Shown here: piece by piece, positions 46,480-56,680 of the stretch
Numbering within the stretch: position 1 is the stretch's first letter
How the letters are laid out: each line of letters starts with the position of its first letter
DNA from: Cryptomeria japonica
Taxonomy: Eukaryota > Streptophyta > Pinopsida > Cupressales > Cupressaceae
Length of the DNA stretch: 64,000 nt
NCBI RefSeq assembly: GCF_030272615.1
Contig: NC_081408.1
Span: forward strand, 407,203,889 to 407,267,888
Reading direction: 5' to 3'
Notes under the pieces: model-generated
The model's database searches: none
The model's input: the letters and a program-made list of their open reading frames with translations, nothing else
What the model was told of the DNA's origin: nothing
Translations under genes and position numbers: made by a program

Positions 46480-46800
46480 AGTGGCATTCATTGTTCATCA
46501 CAAAATGCTACTTTTTATCTAAGTGCATATGGCATTCTACCCTAGTGACACTCACTGTTCATCACAAAGTGTTGCTATCTATCCTAGTGACGCTCACTAT
46601 TCATCACAAAGTGTTGCTTCTATCCTAGTGGTACTCCCTGTTCATCACAAAGTACTACGTGTGTGGCACTCCCTGTTCATCACAAAGTGTTACTCACATT
46701 TGCACTCACTGTTCATCACAAAGTGCTGCTCATATTTTAGTACTCCTTGTTCATCACAAAGTACTATATCTTGGTACTCACTGTTCATCACAAAGTGCCT
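46480..46800. repeat. Degenerate 30-45-bp tandem repeats around GTTCATCACAAAGTG
   Basis: The core GTTCATCACAAAGTG, or a one-base variant, occurs about eight times, separated by 20-30 bases that often contain CACTC. It lies directly upstream of the antisense ORF, in its presumed leader or promoter. A last, weaker copy is near 46867. Confidence 0.85.
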
Positions 46801-46969
46801 TGATCTATTCTAGTCTTCCCTAGAGGACCTGCTTGAGTGTATCCTCTCAGCAGCTTATCCAATCGACAGCGTATGTTCATCACAGAACTGTCGATTTGAC
46901 CTAGAAGACACAAATTCACTTTTTTTAGACACAAATGTGCTTTCCTGACATAAACACACTTAAAGACTG

Positions 46970-47194
46970 CACAGACGTGCCTGAAAAACACAGACGTTCC
47001 TGACAAACATAGACGTGCCTATGCTCTGCACAAACGTGCCTGGGTGACATAGACATGCCTTCTTGGCACAGACGTGCCTACATATTACAAATGCGGCCAC
47101 ATTTGGCATAGATGCGGTTTCCATCACAGACGCGCCTGGCACAAACATAGACGCACTTCGTGAGCATAGACGCGCCTGGCACCAACGCAGACGC
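46970..47194 (-). repeat. About eleven copies of RYGTCTRTG in the antisense leader
   Basis: On the plus strand the motif reads CAYAGACGY, with starts at 46970, 46989, 47008, 47029, 47048, 47067, 47107, 47125, 47146, 47165 and 47186, mostly 19-21 apart. Read on the minus strand, which is the direction of the PMD ORF, it is the same RCGTCTRTG motif as in the sense leader at 33391-33573. Two longer matches stand out: AGGTGCGTCTGYGTT and GGAAACCGCRTCTATG occur in both. Confidence 0.85.
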
Positions 47195-47715
47195 ACCTGG
47201 ATGTTTTTGGACATTTTTTGGACCCTATTCTAAGTGCATTTATTGCCCTATCTACCATGCATTAATGACAACAATAAATGCATCAAAGTACAAGGAGGTT
47301 TGGTGGTACTTACCGGCTCTCCTGCCTCTGCTGGCCTCTGGAATCGGCGAACACGGTCAAATATGTGTACGAAGGCCATCACTGCTGATTGCTGCTACTC
47401 TATTTTCACTCTGTACTCTGCCCTCGTGGATGTGTAGATGACAATGAGGATGTATTTTCCCCCGTGGTCTATCTTATAGACTACCCCTAGCCCTTGTTTC
47501 CCAAGTCAGTCTTCATTATCCCGTGACTCTGTCACTTTATCCTATCTAGTCAGTCCATTCTAACCTCTCTTTCTTATCGAGAGATTGTCTGCAATCTTTT
47601 CAGACATTTCATTTTCATCCAATCTCTTGAGGGGGCATATCATTCCCATCTTGGGGCAACTCTGTATCAGTTCATCTTATCTTCTTTGAAACAACGTGAC
47701 AAGCCGCATTGTCTC

Positions 47716-47729
47716 AAAGAGGGGCAAAA
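47716..47729 (+). other. Polypurine tract of the Tat-like element
   Basis: AAAGAGGGGCAAAA lies immediately before the 3' LTR start TGTAGACACC. The equivalent tract, on the other strand, precedes the LTRs at 60771 and 62131. Confidence 0.9.
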
Positions 47730-48498
47730 TGTAGACACCTAAAATTGACATGTTTAATTAAATAAATATTTTTATTTATTTAATTATCTAAGCTTAATTC
47801 TTCTATTAATTAAATAAATCTTTATTTATTTAATTAATTCATTTATCCTCTTCTAGCCTTATTTCTCATTTAAATAAATACATTTATTTATTTAAATTAC
47901 CCTTTTCCTAAATTAAATAAATATCTTATTTATTTAATTGATTCCACTTCTTCTTTTAATTAAATAAATCTTTATTTATTTAATTAATTCATTAACCTTT
48001 TTTACCCATGACACATGTCATTCATCTCTTAATTCATACACTACCTACCCCTTTCATTATTTTATTATTTTCTTTACCTACCCTCTAATCATAGCCGACC
48101 TCCTTTTACACCTCTCAATCTTATCCCTCCATTTCTTATTGTGTCTTCTATATAAGGAGATACTTCCTTCATTATCAAACCCTAATGAATGATCTTAATG
48201 ACTTGACTACACTACGATCCTACTTGCAACCACATTTCCGTTCTTTGTTGAGCTCTTGTGCACATAAAATCTGAGAGCAAATATATCAAGCAAGATCAAT
48301 GGAGATAGGAAGAATGGAGATCAAAACCCTATTGGACATGTGATGGTATAATCTTTGTGATTTCATTTGATTTGCATTGTCTTAGGTAATCTTCATATGT
48401 TATGGTGGATCTTTATTGTTGTTAGGCTAGGGTTTTGTGGTTGAATTCATTTAGTCTTCGAACATTATCATTGTTGTTATCCATTTTCACCATATACA
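47730..48498 (+). repeat. 3' LTR of the Tat-like element
   Basis: The 769-bp repeat is nearly identical to 30554-31295. TATATAAGG lies at 48149-48157. The block around 48105-48130 between two CTCC copies is missing from the 5' LTR. Confidence 0.95.
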
Positions 48499-48503
48499 CT
48501 ATG

Positions 48504-50060
48504 TACATATGGATGATAAGGAGAAAATGGAGATTGAGGAAGCAGTTTTATTATACTTAGATATATATAAGAAAGCATTAATTGAGATTGAAAAAAAAAT
48601 ATCAGGAGATTTGTACAATAAGCTAGATGCTAGGAGATTGTCTACAATTCAAGAGGATAAATATATAAATATGTAGGAGTTATTGATTGTTTGTGGTGCT
48701 ATAATTGATGAGGAGATGCAACAGTGTTTGGAATATGCAAATAAAACAATTTTCTGGAGTAGACACCAACATGTGAGTCTCATGGTAGGTAGAATAAATG
48801 AAATAGTTAGGGAGACCCACGAGGCATGGGTAAAATTCTTTGTAGATAAACCTATTTTTTCTACTCCATCATTATTTCCTCCTAAGTCTGGTATTCAAGA
48901 CATCTCAGTTGATGGTAAGGGGAAAGGTATATTAGGTTTGTATCCACCGGTTTTGAAATTGAAACTAATAGAGGATATTCCTCCAGCAGTATCACCTATA
49001 CATAATATAGAAAAATTGGTACATAACATTGAATTTATGCATGATAAGAAGGATACACCAGAACAGAACATTCTGGATGTAGAGGTTATTGATGTGGATA
49101 CAGATAATAAACAGGTTGAGTATATTGAACCTCTGACAATAAATGTACATATAGAAGAGGCTAAGGTTGAGTAGGTTACTACACCAAGTGGTGAAGCCAC
49201 CGGTGCCAGTCAACAGGTTGGAGAGTCTAGTCATTCATTGTTGGTACTTGGCTCATTCGGTCAAGTTAAATTTTGGATAGATGAATATTAAGCAACTAAG
49301 AAGTTTTGAATTGAAGTTTGTTGCAGCTCAAAAGTTAAGGAAGGAAGGATTAGAAGACAAGCAAGTCATTGAGCAGGCCATTTTGGTTCTGCAGCAGCTA
49401 GTTCCAGGATACACTGGTTTGGTAGTTATCCCCTCTGGTAAGCTTAAGAGTTTGACTGAACACATTGCAAAATAGTTTCAAACTCCTCAATAGATATCAA
49501 ACGAGTAGTTAATAGAGAGGTAAAATGCAGCTAGGAAGGTCACCCATGACAATATGATAACATCAGACAAGGTCAAGATGACAAAGCAACTAACAAATAT
49601 TGATGAGGCTCTTAATTAGTGCAGTTGTATATATAGTCTTGTACTAACATCGACAAACTTACAGCTGACCTGGAGGTAAAACTAAAAGCGGCAAAGGCCC
49701 GGTTGGAACATCTGGCTAACGATTTTGATGGTACTCAGTACCAGCGCTATTGATGGTCAAATTTTGGCTACATAATCGAAGATATCAGCCTTGGAGAAAA
49801 ATATGGACAGATTAATCCAGCGAGCAAGGGAATTGAGAGGTTTGGTTAGTCCTCGGTTGAACACTTTGCTACTTCATAAGTGGGAAAGTATAGAATTGAT
49901 GAATAAACCCACACCGACAGACCTAATAGAAGAAGAAATACATGCATACATTCTTAATGGGTTTGTATCTATTTTGGGAACATTGAAAACCATTTGGGAT
50001 ACTTACTTAGGATTTTTGAAGGGTGCTTACCTGAATATATTCAAGTACATCTAGATCTGG
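48504..50060 (+). pseudogene. Unrecognised extra ORF, part 3 of 3
   Basis: The ORF resumes in phase at 48504. It shows an alpha-helical, charged segment (E-E-A-V-L-L-Y-L-D), an H-E-A-W-V-K-F-F-V-D motif at about 48820, an acidic Asp/Glu/Val region at 49060-49160 and a possible coiled coil near 49660-49720. Open stretches are 48683-49174 and 49791-50054, with at least one frameshift near 49200-49280 and several stops between. No homology can be named from memory. The whole ORF, with its three parts, would be roughly 1080 codons. No signal peptide is evident. Confidence 0.55.
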
Positions 50061-50282
50061 TAAACACATTTTAATTTCATTCTTTCATTCATTTTCCTTG
50101 GCCTTTGTCATTGATGTCAAATGGGGAGAGATTGTTGTGAAAAATATTAAGGGACATAAGAAGTAATGTATAGCTCAAGGGAGCAAGGTCAGTTTTGGTC
50201 ATCCCTTTTGGGAGAAACCGAGACAACACTTTTGCGAACCATTTTTCACATGAGTATTGAAATCAATGCCAAAGGGGGATAT
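50061..50282 (+). other. 3' noncoding end and polypurine tract of the first pol-less element
   Basis: The short tail ends in ATGCCAAAGGGGGATAT at 50266-50282, directly before TGTTGGC at 50283. The tract is close to those at 28467 and 19453. A second CAAATGGGGAGA-type tract lies near 50117. Confidence 0.8.
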
Positions 50283-51184
50283 TGTTGGCAATTGACACTC
50301 ATCCAGTTTAGTTGTGTTTTCATTGATGGAAACACACATCATTTTGGGTTGGACACTTAACCGATACTCACTGGTATTCATGATTCAAGGAAACTGACAA
50401 ACTAGGAACTGGTATATGAGGCTGACATGGGAGACTAATCCAACAGGTTTACATGGAAACAATCATTGACATCAGTCACAAAGTTTAATTTATTTATTTT
50501 TGTCTAGGACTACATGTAAATAACTTGTAATATCATTGCAAGCTGACATAAGGCATTTATGTTTATGATTGGGAAGGGTATTTAAGTCGGTCTAGTTAGG
50601 TTATTTTGAATATACATAGAGAGAAGGAATATATAGTGATATGATATTGTGTGAGCAATGTTGATCGACTAAATATGAATATAATATTTTGTAGTTGATA
50701 TTGGTTAATGGTTTAGAGGTTGGGGATGCAAAGTTACCGATAAGGGAGGACACAGTGAAAACTGGTAGAGACAGTGCTTGAACCGGAACTCATCCAACAT
50801 AGTAGATGCATTCTCTGAGTTCAAAATTTTGTTTGTAATCCAGTATTTGGTGTTTGTTGTCAGTGAGGCTCCTTTTTTGATGAGCAGTGCGCTCTAGGCT
50901 ATTGGCCTTCTTGCATGTGTAGGCCCCTATTGTAATATTTATTCATTTAGCCAGTGGATAGATATTGTGGGTCACCAATCCCACCGTGGTTTTTCCTCTT
51001 TGAGGTTTTCCACATATAAATCTTTGTGTTATGGTGTATGTTCTTGTGGTCGCATCATTTATACTTGTTGTTATATTCTTTTAGGGTTACCAGTTACTGA
51101 AATACTTTGTTAATAACGTTAAAATTGATCTCACCGGTAGAACACTGATTCACCCCTCCCTCTCAATGTTCTTGGATTACAACA
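50283..51184 (+). repeat. 3' LTR of the first pol-less Copia-type element
   Basis: The 902-bp repeat aligns with 11089-12011. A 19-bp or so block near 11200 of the 5' copy is missing here. It ends GGATTACAACA, followed by the TCCTA duplicate. Confidence 0.93.
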
Positions 51185-51189
51185 TCCTA

Positions 51190-52240
51190 TGCCTATAATT
51201 GAAGACTTAATGAATTGTTTGGGAGGGGCTTGCTACTACTCCAAAATTGATCTCAAGAGTGGGTATCATCAAATCAAAATAAGGCAGGGAGATGAATGGA
51301 AGACAACCTTCAAGACAAATGAAGGTCTATATGAGTGGATGATGATGCCTTTTGGGCTATCCAATGCCCCAAGTACATTTATGCGCCTCATGAATGAGGT
51401 ATTGAAAAACTTCATTTATAAATTTATTTTTGTTTATCTTGATGATATTCTTGTGTTTAGCAGGACAAAGGAGGAACATTTGGAGCACTTGAACCTGGTT
51501 TTGAAGAAGTTGCATGATGAAAAGTTGATGATCAATATGGAGAAGAGTGTCTTCATGAAGGAGGAACTTCTATATCTCAGTTTTATGATCTCAAAGGAGT
51601 ATTTGAAGATGGATCCAGCAAAGGTAGAGGCTATCTTGTCATGGCCAACACCCAAGTTAGTAGGTGATGTAAGAAGTTTCCATGGGTTGGCAACATTTTA
51701 CAGAAAGTTCATCAAAAATTTCATTCATGTATGCTCACCTATCCTAGACACAATCAAAGGAGGGTAAAAATGTAATTTTTATTGATCAAATGAAGCAAAT
51801 GATTCTTTTAAATATCTAAAAAAGAGAGTAGCACAACAACCCATTCTTGTTTTGCTTGATTTTAACAAGTTGTTCACAATGGAGTGTGATGCTAGTAATC
51901 TTGCCATAGGGGTTGTCTTGAGTCGAGAAGGCAGACCAGTGGCTTTCTTTAGTGAGAAACTCAATGATGCTAAAAGGAAGTACTCTACATATGATTTAGA
52001 GTTGTATGCAATGGTACAAGCCCTAAAGAAATGGAAGCATTACCTTTTACCTAAAGAATTCATTGTTTATACTGATAACTATGCTCTCAGTTTTTTAAAT
52101 GGACATGAGAAACTTAGTCATAAGCATATGAAGTGGGTTGAACATCTTCAATCCTACAAATTCACCATCACGCACAAGAAGGGGAAGGCCAATAAAGTGG
52201 TAGATGAATTGAGTAAGAGGGTGTGCATGGTGCAATAAAT
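51190..52240 (+). pseudogene. Reverse transcriptase palm and RNase H of the chromodomain element
   Basis: The frame resumes from 11088. RT motifs L-K-S-G-Y-H-Q-I, M-P-F-G-L-S-N-A-P-S-T-F and the catalytic Y-L-D-D at about 51437 are intact. After two stops near 51765-51785 the same frame goes on through the connection into RNase H (M-E-C-D-A-S, S-T-Y-D-L-E-L-Y-A, Y-T-D-N, H-K-K-G-K-A-N-K-V-V-D-E-L-S), ending near 52238. RT catalytic residues are preserved, although the ORF is broken. Confidence 0.93.
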
Positions 52241-52249
52241 TTAGTTGCA

Positions 52250-53280
52250 AAGTGTGGGAATTGATTCCCTCAAGCAAATGTACAAGGATGATGAATATTT
52301 CAAGGAGATATATGAGGTTTGCACTCAATTTTTCAGAATCTTATCATTCTGATTTTTTTTAGTTTTTTTTGCACCAAGATTTGTTGTTCAAGGGGATCCA
52401 ATTGTGGATCCCTAGATGTTACATGAGGGAGAACATTATCAAGGAGAAACATTATGGTATTTTGGGAGGTCACTTTGGGCTTGATAAAACCTTAGAACAA
52501 GTGAAGAGGTTAAATTTTTGGCCAAAGTTGCAATCAGATGTCAAGAAGTTTGTTGAAAGTTACAACATATGCCAAAGGGATAAGGGAACATCATCAAATG
52601 TAGGATTATATCAACCATTCCCTATTAATAATAGGCCATGGGAGAGTATCAACATGGATTTTGTTTTGGGTCTTCCTATGACTCAAAGAGGTTTTGATAG
52701 TATATTTGTTGTGGTTCATAGATTTAGTAAGATGGGTCACTTTTTCCCATGTAAATTTACTAATGGTGCTTCATATATTGTTGTCTTATTATTCAAGAAA
52801 ATTGTTAGAATCCATGGTTTGCCTCTAAACATTGTGACTGATAGGGACCCTCAGTTTGTGGGCCACTTTTGGCATACATTGTGGAAGAAGTTGGGGACTC
52901 AATTGTCCTTTACATTAGCATATCACCCTCAGACTGATGGCCAAACTGAGGTAGTGAATAGATCATTGGGGAATCTTCTTAGATGTCTCACAAAACAACA
53001 TGAAGAATCTTAGGATATGATCATCCCTCAAGTTGAATTTTCTTATAATGATTCTATCAATAGAAGCACAAGAAGAAGTCCTTTTGAGGTTTTCTATGAG
53101 ATTCATCCAATAGGTATTCTATAACTAAGAGATCTACAAGGATTGGGGAGAAGGAGCGCTCAAGGAGAAGGCTTTACATTGACTATGAAGGACATCCATG
53201 ATAGAGTAAGAGAAACTCTCCAAAAGAACATCAAGAAGTATGAAGAGAAGGCCAATAAGAAGAAGAGGGATGTGTAGTAT
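52250..53280 (+). pseudogene. Integrase of the chromodomain element
   Basis: After a frame change in a T-rich run near 52345-52370 the ORF encodes the zinc-binding part (H-Y-G-I-L-G-G-H-F-G, I-C-Q-R) and the core with D in N-M-D-F-V-L-G, D in V-T-D-R-D-P-Q-F and E in G-Q-T-E-V-V-N, the D-D-E triad of Gypsy integrases. Stops at 53011 and near 53122 are point changes. In the zinc part the spacing C-x2-C appears lost: only C-Q-R-D is seen. Confidence 0.9.
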
Positions 53281-53733
53281 AAAGTGGGGGACTTGGTGAT
53301 GTCACACTTGAAGAAAGAGAGACTTCCAAAGGGCAACCAACAAATTTACTCATGAAGAAGATTGGTCCTTGCCGGATTGTACATAACTTTGGTCCTAATG
53401 CTTATGAGATTGAACTTCCTCAAGGCTTAGGAATATCACCCATTTTCAATGTTTCAGATTTGTTTCCTTACAAAGGTGATTTTGTAGGTTCATATGTAGG
53501 TTTGCAGTTAGATGGAGATGAAGGTTGGGTCAAGGAGCTACCACCTAGCCAACCCTTGAACTTGGAGTACATCTTGGACACCAAGGTGGTCAGTAAGACT
53601 AGAAATAAGACTTACAAGGAGTACCTTGTCAAGTGGAGTGGCTACATGATAAATATTCCATGTGCATGACAGAAGATGACATTAAAAAACATGGACATTC
53701 TTTTGCAAACCTCATTCCTCAAGAGACTTGAGT
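53281..53733 (+). pseudogene. Integrase C-terminus and chromodomain
   Basis: After a frame change near 53345 the segment reads G-P-C-R-I, the usual SH3-like integrase end, then L-E-Y-I-L-D-T-K-V-V-S, Y-K-E-Y-L-V-K-W-S-G-Y, a chromodomain of the chromovirus type. Chromodomains tether the integration complex to marked histones. The last helix (T-E-D-D-I-K-K-H) is in another frame from about 53665. Confidence 0.88.
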
Positions 53734-53754
53734 TTTCTATTCCCCCTAGGAGTA

Positions 53755-55352
53755 TGGTGTAGGAACACCTTGCAAGCTTTGAAGACCATTTGAGCAATGA
53801 AGGCTTGTAGAGGTGTTTGTAGGTTCCTTGCAAATTTTTAAGTTGTAATAAGGTATTCCAAGACAATTTATTTTGTTTTGATTAGCCATGTAAGGCCTTG
53901 ATGCCATTTTGTAGTTGTGAGCTTCTTAGGACCTATTTTAATGACATCCAAAATGCCAAAATGAGGCAAGCATTGTATTTTGGTTCCTATGTGGCCTTTT
54001 AAAAAAAAAATTATGACGTGTCCTAATAGGTTACATAGGAAGATGTCATAGGTTGTTAAGTTTTGTGCAAAGTTGTCAAGTTTGGATGACAACTTTTGTT
54101 GTCAACTTGGAGCTAATCTACCTCCAATGGCTACCTAATTAAAATTTTAGTTGGATTTGGTTGAGGAGTTTTGAGAAAAATTTCTTAAGGCCTTGGAGTT
54201 TGACAAGAAAGGATTGATGAAGTTTTTGGATGTAAGACAGTAATTAGATTTAATAAACACTCAAAAATTTACATAAATTTGTTGCAACAGTACCTTGTAC
54301 TTTCATTGTATGGACTCCATGTGTAGGCTAAATAATTGATTTGAATAGGCCTCTATGTTGATGTTCATTTTCATTAGTTTTATAGGAAAATACTAAGAAA
54401 TAAGTGAGATATCTGCATTTTAGTGGAAGGTGGTCTGAAAACCTGCCAAAACCAGGGTTTCCGAGGAAATGCTTTCTTAACCCCACATTTCTATGGCCAA
54501 ATTGGCTCAAAATTTGGGGAATAGTAGGGGAGGAAATATATTTTAGGATTTTCAAAGTTTTTGAGTGGGTTGTTGAATTGGTGAATTTTGGGATCAAGCC
54601 CTAGGCTAGGCATCCTCATGTGACTAGCCAGTTTTGATTGTTAATAATTGTGTAGCAGTAGAAATAAGAGTGGTGGACCCTATATAATGGTGGATTTGGT
54701 GTTTTGGGATGTGTACAAAGCTTTTCCATCCATTTTTGTCTTTATATCAATCCATTGGTGTATGATTGCTTTGTAAAAGTGCCCTAAAAGCCCTATTAGG
54801 CCTCTTGTAGTAGTAGTGTTTGACCCAGTCAATGCAAGAGTTGGCCTCTGATTTTTGGAAGTGTTTTGTGTCACCAAAGGGGGCATCTAAGGGTGTCAAT
54901 ATTTTTGGGTGTCATTAGGATAATTTTAAAAAATTTCCCTTAAAGGCTCAAACCAAGGCTACTAGGAATAGGTGTCTTGTAGAGGGCAAGTCACCTTGAT
55001 TGAACTTGTAAAACAAAATGGTGTTGTCTTGGTTGTAGTCAATGTCCCTAGGGGTGGACAAGAGGTTCTATAGGATCCATACCTACTCTGCAATGGTGGA
55101 TGTTTTATAATCCAAGTTTTTCATAGGTGTCTACAGGAGAGTTGGTGTCTAGAAGAGACTTGATGTGAGAAGTTGTATCTCCATGAGTTGTTTATGGATT
55201 AAATAGGGTCCCATTGAGAAAGGGAATTGTAGAGGTGTCCTTTCATTTTGTTGATAGGATTGTCCAAGAATCTGTGAATGTTGAAACCTTAATTGAGGAT
55301 CTTGTAGAGTGAGTTTGTGTGAGAAACCTTTGTTCCTTGGGGCTCTACATCA
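53755..55352 (+). repeat. 3' LTR of the chromodomain element
   Basis: The 1598-bp repeat begins TGGTGTAGGA and ends CTACATCA, followed by AACAA. It carries no insertion, so it shows the empty site of the solo LTR at 6373. TATATAAT lies at 54681. A short purine-rich GGAGTA precedes it. Confidence 0.93.
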
Positions 55353-55357
55353 AACAA

Positions 55358-55946
55358 TTAAATAAAGTCCATGCAAACGTATCTCTATGGGATATTCTTG
55401 CAATTCCAGTATATAAATGTTGCCTCCGAGAGGCGCTTGGTGAAGAATAAAATCATTTGGCTAGTCCAATGATAAATATAACATGCGTAAAGGACAAAGG
55501 ACCTGAGGCAGGAGATCAGTCACGTACATTAGTAGTACTCACAAATGAAAGCTCAAAAGATATTGCTAATATAAAGGAAGGTAAGTTGAATCCCATCCCT
55601 TTCTTTTTAACTTTTATTGTGGGGGATAAGCTAGTCCACAACTCTATGATTGATTTTGGTGCTAGTACTATAGTCATGCCCAAACAAATAGAAGAGATTC
55701 TGAAATTAGTATGAGCTAGTAAATAGGGGGGTCATGCAGCTTGATGGTAATAAAGTTGAAACCATGGGTGTGATTAAAAATCTCCCACTCACTTTGTTTG
55801 CTTGTTTGAGCATCATCCTTTCCCAAGAGGTAGCGGTCATTGATATTCCCCCTATCTTCGGTCTTTGTCTATCTAGAGATTTCATAGGAAAGTAAGGAGG
55901 ATATCTCTCTTTAGATTGGTTTAACCTTGTCCTCAGAACCAAGCAC
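55358..55946 (+). pseudogene. Protease of the outer Tat-like element
   Basis: The frame continues from 6274 through a linker (S-L-W-D-I-L) that leads into the protease in Tat/Athila proteins. The catalytic site reads I-D-F-G-A-S-T at about 55655, where D-G-G/D-S-G is usual. A stop at 55712 and a frame change before 55947 break it, but the second half is still legible at 55740-55930 in other frames. Confidence 0.78.
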
Positions 55947-56680
55947 ATGCCTAAGTTAAAAATATTGTTTGAACCTTTTCATTTAGAGAATATAGTAGAT
56001 GAAGATATGATTAATTTTGAAGAAACTCATACATCCATTTCGGGAGACGAAATGAGATGTGTGGAATTATTAGAAGATGAAGAGGTAACAAAAGACCGAA
56101 CTCAAGATCAAGAGGTTTTCCTCAATGAATTTATAGATGCGGACCCCTATGGGAATTATCATGCCATCGGGATCAAAACTTATGTGATATTTGATGAAAA
56201 TCAGACAATTCCTAAAGTGTTAAAAGACCCACAAGACAGAGAAAAGAAGAAGGAATACTTGATTTCAAAACTATGGACCTTGCATTTTTATGGAGCAAGA
56301 TGCAAAACAAAGTCTAGAGCGGGCATTTGCCTAACTTCTCCCTCCAGAGAACAAATCTTAAGGTCTTTCTACTTCCATTTTTCCTGTTCAAATAATGAAG
56401 CAAAATATGAAGGCTTAGTCCATGGTTTGAGCCTTGTGGAACACTTAGGCATCAAATAACTGAAAGTGTTGGGAGATTCAGAGTTGGTAGTCTATTAGGT
56501 TTGGGGAATATCTGTTGCAAAGCATGTTCACATGCATTCCTACCATCACCAAGTTTGGGGCTTGATTGAGAGTTTTGAAGCTTTCAACATCCAGAGAGTT
56601 TCCCAAAAACAAAATGAAGCTAGTGATCGCATGACGATGATTGGATCTCAGTTTGATCCTATTTCAGAATTGTTAGAAAA
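55947..56680 (+). pseudogene. RNase H upstream of RT in the outer Tat-like element
   Basis: The ORF 55947-56459 ends with an RNase H domain: W-T-L-H-F-Y-G-A, A-G-I-C-L-T-S-P, C-S-N-N-E-A-K-Y-E-G-L, and after a TAA at 56457 K-V-L-G-D-S-E-L-V-V. Two positions that should be acidic are changed: Tyr for Asp in F-D-G-A and Lys for Glu in A-E-Y. The domain precedes the RT linker, which reads Q-L-K-S-N-K-L-P-R-G-L at about 56845. Its position before RT differs from the Tat-like element at 30554. Confidence 0.75.

Larger units (their letters stand above)
30554..48498 (+). mobile_element. 17.9-kb Tat-like Ty3/Gypsy retrotransposon with antisense PMD ORF
   Basis: LTRs 30554-31295 and 47730-48498 start TGTAGACACC and end TATACA; CTATG lies at 30549-30553 and 48499-48503. 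The LTRs show about 17 substitutions by eye over some 742 aligned bases plus one 25-27 bp gap, so this is a fairly young insertion. The order is 5' LTR, primer site, long leader with repeats, gag, protease, G-patch, RT, RNase H, second RNase H, integrase, noncoding, antisense PMD ORF, repeats, purine tract, 3' LTR. Two RNases H and an antisense extra ORF are marks of the Tat lineage. Without its nested solo LTR it is about 16.7 kb. Confidence 0.93.
11089..51184 (+). mobile_element. Pol-less Copia-type element with an extra unrecognised ORF (non-autonomous), nested in RT
   Basis: LTRs at 11089-12011 and 50283-51184 begin TGTTGGCAATTGAC and end CAACA; TCCTA duplicates flank at 11084-11088 and 51185-51189. 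A tRNA-Met primer site follows the 5' LTR and a purine tract precedes the 3' LTR. After removal of two nested elements only about 6.9 kb remains. It codes for a gag-like zinc-knuckle protein and a long unknown ORF, with no protease, integrase or RT. This resembles the described class of terminal-repeat elements with gag only, but with a second ORF added. It must have been copied with another element's enzymes. Confidence 0.85.
6275..55352 (+). mobile_element. Chromodomain Ty3/Gypsy retrotransposon (chromovirus, Tekay/Del-like), nested in the outer element
   Basis: LTRs at 6275-8969 and 53755-55352 both begin TGGTGTAGGA and end CATCA, with AACAA at 6270-6274 and 55353-55357 as target duplication. 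The tRNA-Met primer site follows the 5' LTR. The order is gag, protease, RT-RNase H, integrase, chromodomain. Without its own nested insertions the element is about 7.9 kb. It is interrupted by a solo LTR in the 5' LTR and by a 40-kb nest in RT at 11089. Tekay/Del is inferred from the long LTRs, primer site and chromodomain, not from a phylogeny. Confidence 0.9.

Noticed and set aside
46480-47200. CRISPR-like array
   Set aside because: The repeats are degenerate, unequal in spacing, without cas genes, and the setting is a plant retrotransposon.
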